Shown here one piece after another: positions 25,193-34,140 of a stretch of 64,000 bases of DNA. Each line of letters opens with the position of its first letter. Positions within the stretch are counted from its first letter, which is position 1. Made by a program: the position numbers and the translations under genes. Under the pieces are notes generated by a model, which was not told where the DNA came from, searched no databases, and worked only from the letters and a program-made list of their open reading frames with translations. The stretch comes from Streptomyces neyagawaensis (GTDB lineage Bacteria; Actinomycetota; Actinomycetes; Streptomycetales; Streptomycetaceae): positions 180,539-244,538 of the forward strand of contig NZ_JAMGBG010000023.1 in assembly GCF_023516595.1 (NCBI RefSeq), given 5' to 3'.

Positions 25193-26257
25193 TCACCTCC
25201 GGTACTCCGCGGGCACGGCCTTCGCCGCGATGGCTTCGAAGCGGCGGTCGAAGAGCGTGCCGACATCGAACTTCTTCACGAATCCGCCCTCGGCGAGCAG
25301 ATCCGCCGTCTCCTGCTCCCACTTGATGGCCTCGTCCCAACTGGGCTGGAACAGAGGCTTGTTGGCGAGATCGCTGATCGACTTCGCCTGGGCGGCGGTC
25401 AGGTTCTGCGTCTTGACGTAGAACTCCTCGTTCCAGGTGTCCGGGTGCTCGTACTGCCAGACCGCGCCCTTCGCCCAGTACGGGATGTAGGCGGCCACCG
25501 CCGCGGCCTTCGCCGAGTCGGCCAGTACGGACGTCGGCGCCCACAGCAGGTTGAGCAGGTCCACCACGTCGGTGGTGATGGTGCGGGCGCCCTTCGCCTC
25601 GTACTGCTGGAGATAGGCGGGCGCCTGCTGGTTGCCGAGCGGCGCGATGTCCACCTGGCCGGACTGGAGAGCCGTCAGGAACTGGTTGCTGGTGAGCGGG
25701 ACGAGCTCCACGTCGTCGTAGGCGATCCCCGCCTTCTTCAGGGCCCGCAGCAGGACGACACCCTGCGCCTGCCCCTGCGAGAAGGCGAGCTTCTTGCCCC
25801 TGAATTCCTTGACCGAGGTGATGTCGCTGCCGGGCTTGGTGGCGAACAGATAGTTCGGCTTGCGGGTGATGTTGATCGCGACGATCTTCGCGTCATAACC
25901 CTGGTAATGCGCCTGGATCGGCGGGATTCCCGCGTTGTTGGCGACATCCAGCGAGCCGGCACGGAAGGCGTTGATGACATCGGGACCGGCCCCGATGTTC
26001 GCCCAGCTGCTCACCTTGAACGGCAGATCGCCCAATCCCGCGAGTTTGAACTGCAATTGCTGCTGGTTCTGGAACGAGGCGATCTTCAGACTGGTGCCCC
26101 GGGGGACCTTGGTCGCCAGCGGCGCGTCCGCCGCCGTCTTGGCGGTCGCCGCGCTGCTGTCGGCGCAGCCGCTCAGTCCGACGGCGGCGGCGCCGACGCC
26201 GAGGACGGAGGTGAGGAAGAGACGCCGGTCGAGACCGGACGGAGCGGACGAAGGCAT
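25193..26257 (-). CDS. ABC transporter substrate-binding lipoprotein, aliphatic sulfonate/nitrate type
   Basis: 354 residues. A Tat-type lipoprotein signal: D-R-R-L-F-L at 10-15 and lipobox L-S-G-C at 28-31. The mature part is a periplasmic-binding fold of the SsuA/NMT1-like class (K-I-A-S-F-Q-N-Q-Q-Q-L-Q-F, then G-S-L-D-V-A-N-N-A-G-I-P-P-I-Q-A). It is the first gene of a five-gene minus-strand operon (26257 to 21126) for uptake and oxidation of an organosulfur compound. Upstream lies a 263-base region with a perfect GAACAT-G-ATGTTC palindrome. Sulfonate as ligand is inferred from gene company. Confidence 0.93.
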   Translation of the reverse strand: MPSSAPSGLDRRLFLTSVLGVGAAAVGLSGCADSSAATAKTAADAPLATKVPRGTSLKIASFQNQQQLQFKLAGLGDLPFKVSSWANIGAGPDVINAFRAGSLDVANNAGIPPIQAHYQGYDAKIVAINITRKPNYLFATKPGSDITSVKEFRGKKLAFSQGQAQGVVLLRALKKAGIAYDDVELVPLTSNQFLTALQSGQVDIAPLGNQQAPAYLQQYEAKGARTITTDVVDLLNLLWAPTSVLADSAKAAAVAAYIPYWAKGAVWQYEHPDTWNEEFYVKTQNLTAAQAKSISDLANKPLFQPSWDEAIKWEQETADLLAEGGFVKKFDVGTLFDRRFEAIAAKAVPAEYRR

Positions 26258-26461
26258 GGGAGGACCCCCTGGGGTTCACAGGAAAAGCGGGAGGCGGCGC
26301 GAGGCAGGAACGCGCACGGAAATTACGGCGAACGAACGCCGGAAAAGGAGAAATCACTGCGGGAGAAGGCCGGAGAAGTGGGCGTCCACGCAGGAAGAAG
26401 AACGCGCTCGGGGCGCGTCAACGTGTCAGCAACAGAGGGTGCGACAGGTCGTGAGAAGCAT

Positions 26462-26474
26462 GAACATGATGTTC
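26462..26474. promoter_or_regulatory. candidate operator GAACATGATGTTC
   Basis: A perfect 6-1-6 palindrome about 205 bases upstream of the substrate-binding-protein start and 47 bases past the ROK stop. It could be a site for the neighbouring ROK regulator, but the distance is large. Confidence 0.3.
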
Positions 26475-26520
26475 CCGGTCTCGCGTCGTGGCTGTCAACA
26501 TTCGGAGTTTCTGAATTAAT

Positions 26521-27759
26521 TCACCGGGGTGCGGCGGCCAGTGGATCGCGATAGAGCACGTCCAGGGCGACCGCACCGCCCGCCGTGGCCAGCACGGCGT
26601 CCGGGAAGCTCGTCGGCCCGACGTCCGCCGCCCGGTCGTGCGCCACGGCGCCCCGCAGCGCGGCGAGGCAGTCCTCGCGGGCGATGACCCCGACCTCGGT
26701 GACGACGACGGTCTCCGGGTTCAGCACGTCGAGCAGCAGCCCCACGGCCCGCCCCACTGTCCGCGCCCGCTCCACCAGCAGCCGTACGGCCACCGGGTCG
26801 CCGCCCGCCGCCGCGTCCACCACATGCGTCGGGTTCACCCCGGCGATGACGCCGGCCTCCCGTGCCCGTCGGCACAGCGTCCGCTCGCTCAACTCGGCCT
26901 GGAGGCAGCCGGTCCGCCCGCAGGCGCAGGGCTCCGTCCCGCCGGGCAGCGGCAGATGGGCGATCGCCCCGGACTGGGAGCGTGGCCCGTGGTGCACCTC
27001 GTCGTTGGTGGCGAAGGCCGCGTCCACCACGTTGCCGACGAACAGATGCAGCACGCTCCGACTGCCCCGGGCCCGCCCGAAGAGCCGCTCCGCGCCGACC
27101 AAGGCCCGCGCGTGCCCGTCGACATGGACCGGTAGCCCGGTGCGGGCGCCGAGCACCTCCCGCACCGGCACCTCGCGCCAGCCGAGCAGCGGATGCTCCA
27201 CCACCGTCCCGGTCTCCCGGTCCACCCAGCCACCGGCCGCGAACCCGACCCCGAGGAGACGGCGCCCCGGCAGGGCCGCCGACAGCGCGGCGATCCCGTC
27301 GGCGGCGCGTGCCAGCAGCACCGCCGGATCGGCGGTGCCGTCGTGCTTCGTCTCCCGCCGCACCAGGACCCGTCCGCGCAGATCCAGCAGCGCGACCGTG
27401 GTGTAGGGCACCGCCACATGCACCCCGGCCACCGCGAACCGCGAGTCGTCCAGGTCGAGCGGTACGTGCGGGCGCCCCGACCCCTTGGACTGCCGGGGCG
27501 GTTCGGCCTCCCGGATGAGCCCCAGCCGCGCCAGCCCGGCACAGTGGTCGGTCACCGAGGCCGGTGACAGGCCCGTCACCCGCGCGATGGTGCTGCGCGC
27601 CACCGGTCCGTGCTCCAGCACGGACCGCAGCACCACGCTGGCACTGGTCCGCCGCCGGTCGCTGTCGGCGACCCGCGGCACGGGAGAGGAACGGGACGGA
27701 AGCGGGGAACGACGGGGAACGGAAGGGGAAAGAGTGGGTGCTGCCACGGTACGGGGCAT
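26521..27759 (-). CDS. ROK family transcriptional regulator
   Basis: 412 residues from ATG 27759, which follows GAGG with nine bases spacing; the ATG at 27768 overlaps that site. An N-terminal winged helix (about 45-110: S-A-S-V-V-L-R-S-V-L-E-H-G-P-V-A-R-S-T-I-A) is followed by a sugar-kinase-like ROK domain containing the zinc motif C-A-C-G-R-T-G-C-L-Q-A-E. ROK regulators bind sugars or sugar derivatives and repress nearby transport and catabolic genes. Here the nearby operon is organosulfur, so either the ligand is a sulfur-containing sugar derivative such as a sulfoquinovose-like compound, or the regulator acts elsewhere. That link is speculative. Confidence 0.9.
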   Translation of the reverse strand: MPRTVAAPTLSPSVPRRSPLPSRSSPVPRVADSDRRRTSASVVLRSVLEHGPVARSTIARVTGLSPASVTDHCAGLARLGLIREAEPPRQSKGSGRPHVPLDLDDSRFAVAGVHVAVPYTTVALLDLRGRVLVRRETKHDGTADPAVLLARAADGIAALSAALPGRRLLGVGFAAGGWVDRETGTVVEHPLLGWREVPVREVLGARTGLPVHVDGHARALVGAERLFGRARGSRSVLHLFVGNVVDAAFATNDEVHHGPRSQSGAIAHLPLPGGTEPCACGRTGCLQAELSERTLCRRAREAGVIAGVNPTHVVDAAAGGDPVAVRLLVERARTVGRAVGLLLDVLNPETVVVTEVGVIAREDCLAALRGAVAHDRAADVGPTSFPDAVLATAGGAVALDVLYRDPLAAAPR

Positions 27760-28230
27760 CGCGATCATCCTCGGGTACGGGTCCGACACTGCGCCGTCGT
27801 GAGGCGAGGCGCGCCGGAGCCGCCTCACCCGGGGCGGCGACAGGTGGCCGTGCCCACGCGTCGCAGGTCGACGTAGCGACGCGACGAGAAGTACCGGGCC
27901 TGGGCAACCATGCGCCCGAAGCTAGCAAAACGGCCCACCTCTGCCCAGACGGCGACCGACGGGCGAGACGGCCTCCGTCCATCCCCACAACCCGATTGGT
28001 GAATCCCTACAGACCCCTCCGTCCATGCCGACGTGGCAGAAGCCACTCCACCTCAGTGACCGGCGTCACGCCTGCCCGGTGTAACCCAAGGTCATTGTCG
28101 AAAGCCCACCATGCCGTCGTTCCCGCCTTTGTCGACGGCTGACGGTGTCCTGTTCATGACCGCTGGGATAGCGTCACCGTGTTCGATGCCACGTACACCC
28201 TTCTTTCCCCTCTACCCTCGCGGAGTCCCC
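27760..28230. other. 471-bp divergent intergenic region, ROK gene / bioY
   Basis: Shows a GTGAC-CGGC-GTCAC palindrome (28056-28069) and lower G+C around 27900-28160, as expected for promoters. No recognisable BirA or BioQ operator is seen. Short open frames here lack Streptomyces codon bias. Confidence 0.5.
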
Positions 28231-28806
28231 ATGAGTACGGCCGTCGCCCCCGCCCGCACCGGTCAGGTCCTCGCCGACCTGCTCCCCGTCTCCCGTGTGC
28301 GGGACATCGCGCTGGTGGTCGGTGGCGCCGCCCTCACCGGGCTCGCCGCGCAGATCGCCGTGCCCGTGCCGGGCTCGCCGGTTCCGGTGACCGGCCAGAC
28401 CTTCGCCGCGCTGCTCGTGGGCACCGCGCTGGGAGCCGGCCGCGGTGTCGCGTCCCTCGCCCTGTACGCGCTCGCCGGTCTCCTCGGCGTGCCGTGGTTC
28501 GCGAACGGCACCTCCGGCGTCGGCGTCTCCTTCGGCTACATCCTCGGCATGATCCTGGCCTCCGCGGCCGTGGGCGCCCTCGCCCGCCGGGGCGCCGACC
28601 GCTCCGTGCTGCGCATGGCAGGCACGATGCTTGTGGGCGAGGCCATCATCTACGCCGTCGGTGTCCCCTACCTCGCCGCCACCGCCGACATCACCCTCGC
28701 CTCCGCCGTCGCGGTCGGCCTCACCCCGTTCCTGATCGGCGACGCGCTCAAGGCGGCGCTGGCGATGGGCGCGCTGCCGACCGCGTGGAAGCTGCTCGAC
28801 AAGTGA
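28231..28806 (+). CDS. bioY: biotin transporter S-component BioY
   Basis: 191 residues from ATG 28231 (after GCGGAG). About six hydrophobic segments. BioY landmarks are P-V-P-G-S-P-V-P-V-T-G-Q-T-F-A near residue 50, the G-A-x-R-G block (L-G-A-G-R-G-V-A-S-L-A-L-Y) and G-Y-I-L-G-M-I-L-A. It captures biotin at the membrane for an energy-coupling-factor transporter. No EcfA or EcfT gene is adjacent, so it either uses a shared ECF module or works alone. A longer frame to 28111 is not supported. Confidence 0.95.
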   Translation: MSTAVAPARTGQVLADLLPVSRVRDIALVVGGAALTGLAAQIAVPVPGSPVPVTGQTFAALLVGTALGAGRGVASLALYALAGLLGVPWFANGTSGVGVSFGYILGMILASAAVGALARRGADRSVLRMAGTMLVGEAIIYAVGVPYLAATADITLASAVAVGLTPFLIGDALKAALAMGALPTAWKLLDK

Positions 28807-28944
28807 CGCCGTAGTTCCTATGGGCGCGGCGCCACGGAGACCGTGACGCCAAGGCCCTGGTGGCGGCGTCACTCGGACTGTGACGTCTCCACGCCCGAAG
28901 AGGCTCGCCGGGTCGCACACCGACCGCACAGAGGCGAGCCTCTT

Positions 28945-28999
28945 CCGCGTCTCCGCGTCTCCGCGTCTCCGCGTCTCCGCGTCTCCGCGTCTCCGCGCC
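28945..28999. repeat. 8-bp tandem repeat (CCGCGTCT), nearly seven copies
   Basis: An uninterrupted microsatellite-like array in the gap between bioY and the LPXTG protein gene. Six exact units are followed by a decayed seventh. Confidence 0.9.
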
Positions 29000-29053
29000 A
29001 CAGCCTCCTCACGGCTCCGCGTCCGACGGCTTCTCCTTCTCGCCGTCCACGCG

Positions 29054-29851
29054 TCATGTCTCCTGTCGGGCGCGCCGGTTGTTCCACCACAGGCCCGCCG
29101 CGCCGGCGGAGATCAGCGCGGCGCCCACCATGCCGAGCGGCAGGACCCGGTCGGCGGGACCGGTCTGCGGCAGCTCGTCGGGCTTGTCGTCCTTGCCGCC
29201 TCCGCCGCCACCGTTCCCACCGCCTCCGTTGCCGTCGCCTCCGTCACCGCCGCCCGGTGTGACCGGGCTGTTGTCGGTGCCGAGGAGGAGCGGCGTGGCG
29301 GGCTCGTTGGGTGACTGGTTCGTCGTGCCGAACGGCACCGGACCCTGCTGCCAGAACGTCTTCGAACCGTCGGCGTTCTGCACCGGCAGGCAGATGTCGC
29401 CCTTCTTCTTCAGGTCGAAGGTCGCGTCGATCGCATAAGTCTTCGACTTTCCGGCCGCCAGATCGTCGATCGCACACGCGAAACCGCTGTTGGCCCCATC
29501 GGGAAGATCGCCCTTGGCGATTTCCGTGCAGCCTTCGACATTCTTGACCGTCAGGCCGTCGAAACCGACCACGAGCAGACGGATTTTCCCGCTCGCCTTG
29601 GTTCCCTCGTTCTTTACGACCCCGGAGATCTCCGTTTCCTGAGACTTGTTGTCGACTTTGATCTCTTTGGACAGCAGTGTCGACAGCTTCACCTCTGCCG
29701 GTGCCGTGTCCATGACCTTTCCGCCGTGATCGCTCAATCCCCCCTCGTCATCCGCCCAGGCCGTGAAGCCGAGGATCATCACCGACGAGAACGACGCGGT
29801 GAGCAGCGATCCCGCGATGGCCGTCCTGGTCTTCCCCTGACGAGAACTCAT
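29054..29851 (-). CDS. LPXTG-anchored cell-wall surface protein
   Basis: 265 residues from ATG 29851 (GGGGGA six bases before). Signal peptide (about 1-33, ending A-W-A-D), a mature beta-rich domain with two or three cysteines (V-E-G-C-T-E-I, G-F-A-C-A-I, D-I-C-L-P-V), a Gly/Asn/Asp-rich spacer, then the sortase signal L-P-Q-T-G, a hydrophobic helix and a basic tail (N-N-R-R-A-R-Q-E-T). It is covalently attached to peptidoglycan by a sortase encoded elsewhere. The coding DNA in the middle part is visibly less G+C rich than neighbours. It is divergent from the Ser/Thr kinase gene by 164 bases. Function beyond anchoring is unknown. Confidence 0.88.
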   Translation of the reverse strand: MSSRQGKTRTAIAGSLLTASFSSVMILGFTAWADDEGGLSDHGGKVMDTAPAEVKLSTLLSKEIKVDNKSQETEISGVVKNEGTKASGKIRLLVVGFDGLTVKNVEGCTEIAKGDLPDGANSGFACAIDDLAAGKSKTYAIDATFDLKKKGDICLPVQNADGSKTFWQQGPVPFGTTNQSPNEPATPLLLGTDNSPVTPGGGDGGDGNGGGGNGGGGGGKDDKPDELPQTGPADRVLPLGMVGAALISAGAAGLWWNNRRARQET

Positions 29852-30015
29852 GTTCCATCCCCCTTGCGTCCCCCTGGCCGTGCCTGAATTCACGGCCATT
29901 GAAGAGGTACCACAAGATTTCTCGCCACTATGCTGGAGCGGCGAGAAGTGTGACCAATGCGCGACTTTTTGGTTCGGCTGTTGCAGAAGTGGGCACGTGT
30001 CGGTCGAAGGGGGGC

Positions 30016-32364
30016 ATGGGGGTGCCGGGAACAACGAGGGGCGGAGTGCCGGGGCTTGTGGTGGCCGGCCGTTATACGTTGGTCGAAAGCATCGGCCAGG
30101 GCGGAATGGGGCGGGTGTGGCGGGCCGCCGACGAAATACTCGACCGGCAGGTGGCGGTCAAGGAAATGCGGATCGACGGCCTCGATCCGGAGGACACCCG
30201 CACCCGACGCGAGCGCACTCTGCGGGAGGCCAGGGCCACGGCCCGCATCGACCACCCCCACGTCGTCCGCATCTATGACGTCGTCGACGAGGGCGAGCGG
30301 CTGTGGATCGTCATGGAACTGGTCGACGGCCGCTCGCTGGAACGGCTCCTCTTCGAGGACGGCCCCCTCGACGTACGGGAGACGGCCCGCATCGGCCTCG
30401 AACTCGTCGACGCGCTGGGCCAGGTGCACGCGCAGGGCGTTCTGCACCGTGACATCAAACCGGCGAACGTCCTCGTCCGCCGGACCGGCGGACGCCGCGT
30501 CGTGCTCACCGACTTCGGTATCGCCGCCATCCAGGACGCGGAGGCGCTCACGATGGCCGGCATGCTCGTCGGCTCCCCCGACTACATGGCGCCCGAGCGG
30601 GTCTCCGGCCGCCCCCAGGGGCCGCCGTCCGACCTGTGGTCCCTGGGCGCGACCCTCTGCGCCGCCCTCGGCGGCCGTTCCCCGTTCTCCCGCACCACCA
30701 CGCTCGCCACTCTGCACGCGGTCCTCTACGAGGAGCCCGAACTGCCCGCCACGGCAGGCGACCTGCACGACGTCCTCGCCGCCCTCCTGGAGAAGGACCC
30801 GGACGTACGCCCCGGCCTCCCCGAACTCACAACGGCCCTCCAGACCATCGCTACACCCCCACCAGCCCCGCCCACAGCCACGGTCACCTTGGAACCACCG
30901 ACCACGCCGATGGCGGCTCCGGAACCGGGCGGTGCCGCAGCGGTCGCTGCCGACCCACCGGGCGGGGTCCCGGAGGCTGCCGATCCGCGGGCCGCCGGGT
31001 CAAACGGTGCTGGTCCGCGGATTGCCGGGAGGGACACACCTGATCCGAGGGTTGCCCGTACGGACGGCCCTGATCCGAGGGGCGCCGAGACGGATGCCCC
31101 CGACCAGCGCACGGTCGGGAGGGCGATCGGTCCGGAGCCGTCGGCCGTGGGCGCGGTCGCCCCGGAGCCCCCGGGAGGGGCAGGGGAGGACATCGAGGCG
31201 GCGGACCCGGGAGACGACAGCCGGAAGGCGGCGGTGGCAGGGGCCGTCGCAGAGCCCCCGGTGACACCCACGGAGCCCTCGCGCGAACCCACCCTCGTCG
31301 TGCCGCCTGCACCGGTGCCGCCCACCCCCGCGCAGCCGACCCCCATGCCGCCCACCCCTGCGCAGCCGACCCCGACGCCAACGGTGTCGAACGCTCCCGT
31401 GCAGCCGACCCCGACGCCGACGGTGCTGAACGCCCCCGAGACACCCCCGGCCACGGACCCCGAGCCCGAAACCTCCGCCGCAGCATCGCCCCTGGACACA
31501 CCCGAACTCCCCACCCGGCCCCGGCCCGCCCCCACATCGCCGGGCGATCTGCTAGGCCGTGTCCGCAAAGTCCCGCCTGCCCCGCGACGCCTGGCACGCC
31601 CTCTCGCCGCACCGGGCGGAGGCCCGAGTACATCCAGTACGAGGGCCTCCGCCCGCCACGCCGAGAGCACGCACCAGACGCCGCAGGGCGCGCCCTCCGG
31701 GCGGACGACGGGACTTTACGGACACGACCCAGGCCCCCCGCGCCCGGCGAGGCCCGCCGAGCCCCGCCGGAACAGGCGCCGTACGGTGCTGATCGCGGCC
31801 GCCGGGGTGGCCGTGGCCGGAGTCCTCGCGGCCGTACTCGTCCCGACGCTGGGCGCGTCGTCCGACGACAGGAGGAAGGCGTCCCCCTCGACTCTGTCGA
31901 GTTCGTCCCCCACCGTCGCCGGCACCTCCCGCCCCCCGACGCTGCCGCCCGGCGCCCGCACCGAGGCCGGGGTCTTCGCCTGGGTCCCGCCCGACGGCTT
32001 CTCCCGCGAGGTGCACGCCGGCGCGGAGGTCCACTACACCTCGCCGGACGCGCGGCAGGAGATCGTCGGCAAGGCGTCCCTGGCCCGCGGTGACCTGCTG
32101 GCCCAGTGGGAGAAGAAGGAGGAGAGCACCAGCAAGGGCCCCGGCTACCAGCGGATCCGTCTGGAGGAGACCGAGTTCCGCGGCAAACCGGCCGTGGTCT
32201 GGGAGTACACCGTCACCGCCCAGGAACTCCCCTGGCACGTCCGCTCCCTGGGCTTCAACACCGGCGGCAAGTCGTACCAGCTCACCACCTGGTACCACCC
32301 CGACATCGAGGACCGGGCCCTGCCCGTCTACAAAAAAGTCGAGAAGAGCTTCACCCCGTTGTGA
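30016..32364 (+). CDS. membrane Ser/Thr protein kinase (PknB-like catalytic domain) with MITE-derived linker
   Basis: 782 residues from ATG 30016 (after GAAGGGGGG). Complete Hanks kinase at about 18-280: G-Q-G-G-M-G at 27-32, Lys49 in V-A-V-K-E, H-R-D at 144-146, D-F-G at 166-168, A-P-E at 192-194. A long Pro/Thr/Asp-rich linker contains repeated D-P-R and P-T-P-x-x-P units. A membrane helix lies at about 588-613, then an outside domain of about 170 residues without PASTA repeats. Residues about 514-571 are encoded by an inverted-repeat mobile-like element at 31555-31729, read through in frame. The external domain may sense a signal; the target proteins are unknown. Confidence 0.93.
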   Translation: MGVPGTTRGGVPGLVVAGRYTLVESIGQGGMGRVWRAADEILDRQVAVKEMRIDGLDPEDTRTRRERTLREARATARIDHPHVVRIYDVVDEGERLWIVMELVDGRSLERLLFEDGPLDVRETARIGLELVDALGQVHAQGVLHRDIKPANVLVRRTGGRRVVLTDFGIAAIQDAEALTMAGMLVGSPDYMAPERVSGRPQGPPSDLWSLGATLCAALGGRSPFSRTTTLATLHAVLYEEPELPATAGDLHDVLAALLEKDPDVRPGLPELTTALQTIATPPPAPPTATVTLEPPTTPMAAPEPGGAAAVAADPPGGVPEAADPRAAGSNGAGPRIAGRDTPDPRVARTDGPDPRGAETDAPDQRTVGRAIGPEPSAVGAVAPEPPGGAGEDIEAADPGDDSRKAAVAGAVAEPPVTPTEPSREPTLVVPPAPVPPTPAQPTPMPPTPAQPTPTPTVSNAPVQPTPTPTVLNAPETPPATDPEPETSAAASPLDTPELPTRPRPAPTSPGDLLGRVRKVPPAPRRLARPLAAPGGGPSTSSTRASARHAESTHQTPQGAPSGRTTGLYGHDPGPPRPARPAEPRRNRRRTVLIAAAGVAVAGVLAAVLVPTLGASSDDRRKASPSTLSSSSPTVAGTSRPPTLPPGARTEAGVFAWVPPDGFSREVHAGAEVHYTSPDARQEIVGKASLARGDLLAQWEKKEESTSKGPGYQRIRLEETEFRGKPAVVWEYTVTAQELPWHVRSLGFNTGGKSYQLTTWYHPDIEDRALPVYKKVEKSFTPL
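31555..31729. mobile_element. MITE-like long imperfect inverted repeat inside the kinase gene
   Basis: Outer arms of 23 bases (31555-31577 and 31707-31729) share the core GTGTCCG-AAAGTCCCG with about four mismatches. Inner arms GGGCGGAGGCCC (31613-31625 / 31643-31655) pair perfectly over 13 bases, and much of the sequence between also pairs. The left flank is CTA-G. The element contains no transposase gene. The reading frame of the kinase passes through it uninterrupted. Confidence 0.7.
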
Positions 32365-32405
32365 AGCCCTTCCCGACGAACCACGAACCGTGAACCACGA
32401 GCCGC

Positions 32406-33866
32406 TCAGCCCACCTTGTCGGTGACCTCCGCCGTCGCGCCCGCCTTCTGCCCCTTGATCTTCTCCTTGACCAGGGCGATACCGACGACGACGGCCGCGA
32501 CCAGCAGCGAGAGCAGCAGGATCTCCCGGTTGCCGTGCTCCGTGTCGGTGAGCATGTAGCCGAGGACGAAGAGGATCAGCCCGATCGTGGCCCACGTCAG
32601 ATACGGGTACAGCCACATCTTCACGACGAGCTTCTCCGGGGTCTCCCGCTCGATGATCCTGCGCATCCGCAGCTGGGAGAAACAGATCACCAGCCACACG
32701 AACAGGGCGACCGCGCCGGAGGAGTTCACGAGGAACAGGAACACGCCCTCGGGGAAGAAGTAGTTGAAGATCACCGCGACGAACCCGAACACCACCGACG
32801 CCAGGATCGCCGTCATCGGCACACCCCGCGACGTGGTCCGCCCGAACGACCGCGGCGCGTCCCCGCGCTCACCCAGGGAGAACGCCATCCGGGAGGCCGT
32901 GTAGAGACCGGAGTTGAGGCAGGACAGCACCGACGTCAACACGATGAAGTTCATGATCTGACCCGCGTGGGCGATTCCCAGCGAGTCCAGCGCGGCGACG
33001 TAGGAACCCTTCTCCTTGATCGAGGGGTCGTTCCACGGCAGCAGCGCGACCACGACGAAGATCGAACCCAGGTAGAAGACGCCGATACGCCAGATGATGC
33101 TGTTCGTCGACTTCGTGACGGCCTTCTGCGGGTTCTCCGTCTCCCCGGCGGCGAGCGTGGCGATCTCACTTCCCATGAACGAGAAGACCACCAGCAGCAC
33201 ACCGATGAGGATGGCACCGGGCCCGTGGGGCAGGAACCCGCCGTGGTCGGTCAGGTTCCCCAGGCCCGCCTTCTCGGCCTCCACACCCGGCAGCACGCCG
33301 AACACGGCCAGCCCGCCCACGACGATGAACGCGGCGATCGCGACGACCTTGATACCGGCGAACCAGAACTCGAACTCGCCGTACGAGGCCACCGAGACCA
33401 GGTTCGTGGCGGTCAGCACCACCATCACGATCAGGGCCCAGCCCCACTGCGGTACGGCCGGGATCCAGCCCTCCAGGATCACCGCGCCGGCGGTGGCCTC
33501 CACCGCGAGGACGACGACCCAGAAGAACCAGTACAGCCAGCCGATCGAGAACCCGGCCCAGCGGCCCAGCGCACGGTCGGCGTGCGCGGAGAACGACCCG
33601 GAAGTGGGGTTCGCGGCGGACATCTCACCGAGCATCCGCATGACCAGCACGACCATCGTGCCGACCAGGGCGTAGGACAGCAGGATGCCGGGACCGGCGG
33701 TCGCGATACCGGAGCTCGACCCGACGAAGAGGCCCGCCCCGATCACACCTCCGATCGCGATCATCGACAGATGGCGGTTCTTGAGACCGGCGTGGAGGCC
33801 GGGGGAGGGGGGAGAGGAGGAGCCTGGTGTGCCGGTGTCGGTCGGCAGAGTCGGCTGCGAGGTCAT
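32406..33866 (-). CDS. gabP: amino acid permease, GabP/AAT-like
   Basis: 486 residues from ATG 33866 (AAGGAA nine bases before). About twelve membrane helices with the APC signature S-M-I-A-I-G-G-V-I-G-A-G-L-F-V-G-S-S, then G-E-M-S-A-A-N-P-T-S-G-S-F and E-F-W-F-A-G-I-K-V. The conserved acidic E-A-T-A-G region and the H-G-P-G-A/F-F-L-P loop resemble GABA permeases, so the symbol is a best guess. The C-terminus is charged. It is convergent with the kinase gene (41-base gap, no clear hairpin). It is a paralogue of the permease at 19628-21013. Confidence 0.88.
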   Translation of the reverse strand: MTSQPTLPTDTGTPGSSSPPSPGLHAGLKNRHLSMIAIGGVIGAGLFVGSSSGIATAGPGILLSYALVGTMVVLVMRMLGEMSAANPTSGSFSAHADRALGRWAGFSIGWLYWFFWVVVLAVEATAGAVILEGWIPAVPQWGWALIVMVVLTATNLVSVASYGEFEFWFAGIKVVAIAAFIVVGGLAVFGVLPGVEAEKAGLGNLTDHGGFLPHGPGAILIGVLLVVFSFMGSEIATLAAGETENPQKAVTKSTNSIIWRIGVFYLGSIFVVVALLPWNDPSIKEKGSYVAALDSLGIAHAGQIMNFIVLTSVLSCLNSGLYTASRMAFSLGERGDAPRSFGRTTSRGVPMTAILASVVFGFVAVIFNYFFPEGVFLFLVNSSGAVALFVWLVICFSQLRMRRIIERETPEKLVVKMWLYPYLTWATIGLILFVLGYMLTDTEHGNREILLLSLLVAAVVVGIALVKEKIKGQKAGATAEVTDKVG

Positions 33867-34041
33867 GGGGGGAGTTTCCTTTGCGCCGTTGTGGGGACTT
33901 CCGTGCGTCTGCCCGCGCATTCCCCGGTGACTCTCGTCGGAGCGGGACACGAGAGGCGGCGGGGGCATTGCGTGAGCCTCCGTAAAGATCGGTCCAGTGA
34001 ATCGGAGGTGAAAGGAATCCTGAACCTTTGAATCCAGATCG

Positions 34042-34063
34042 TTACTTGAGGTTTACTTGAGGT
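34042..34063. repeat. 11-bp perfect tandem duplication TTACTTGAGGT
   Basis: Two abutting copies (34042-34052, 34053-34063) in the divergent gap between gabP and rpiB. Spacing of one helical turn makes an operator possible. Confidence 0.6.
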
Positions 34064-34140
34064 TCCGTGGTGTGGCTCACGCTTCTCGGGCGCCGGGCCC
34101 CCATCGCGCTCCGACGAAACAGGCGTGTCACACTCGGACC

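Noticed and set aside
27760..28230. Biotin-repressor operator before bioY
   Set aside because: Palindromes present do not match BirA or BioQ-type sites well enough.
28945..28999. Possible CRISPR from short repeats
   Set aside because: Units are 8 bp and contiguous with no spacers. The other tandem arrays (5211, 5908, 15908) are also contiguous, and no cas genes are present.
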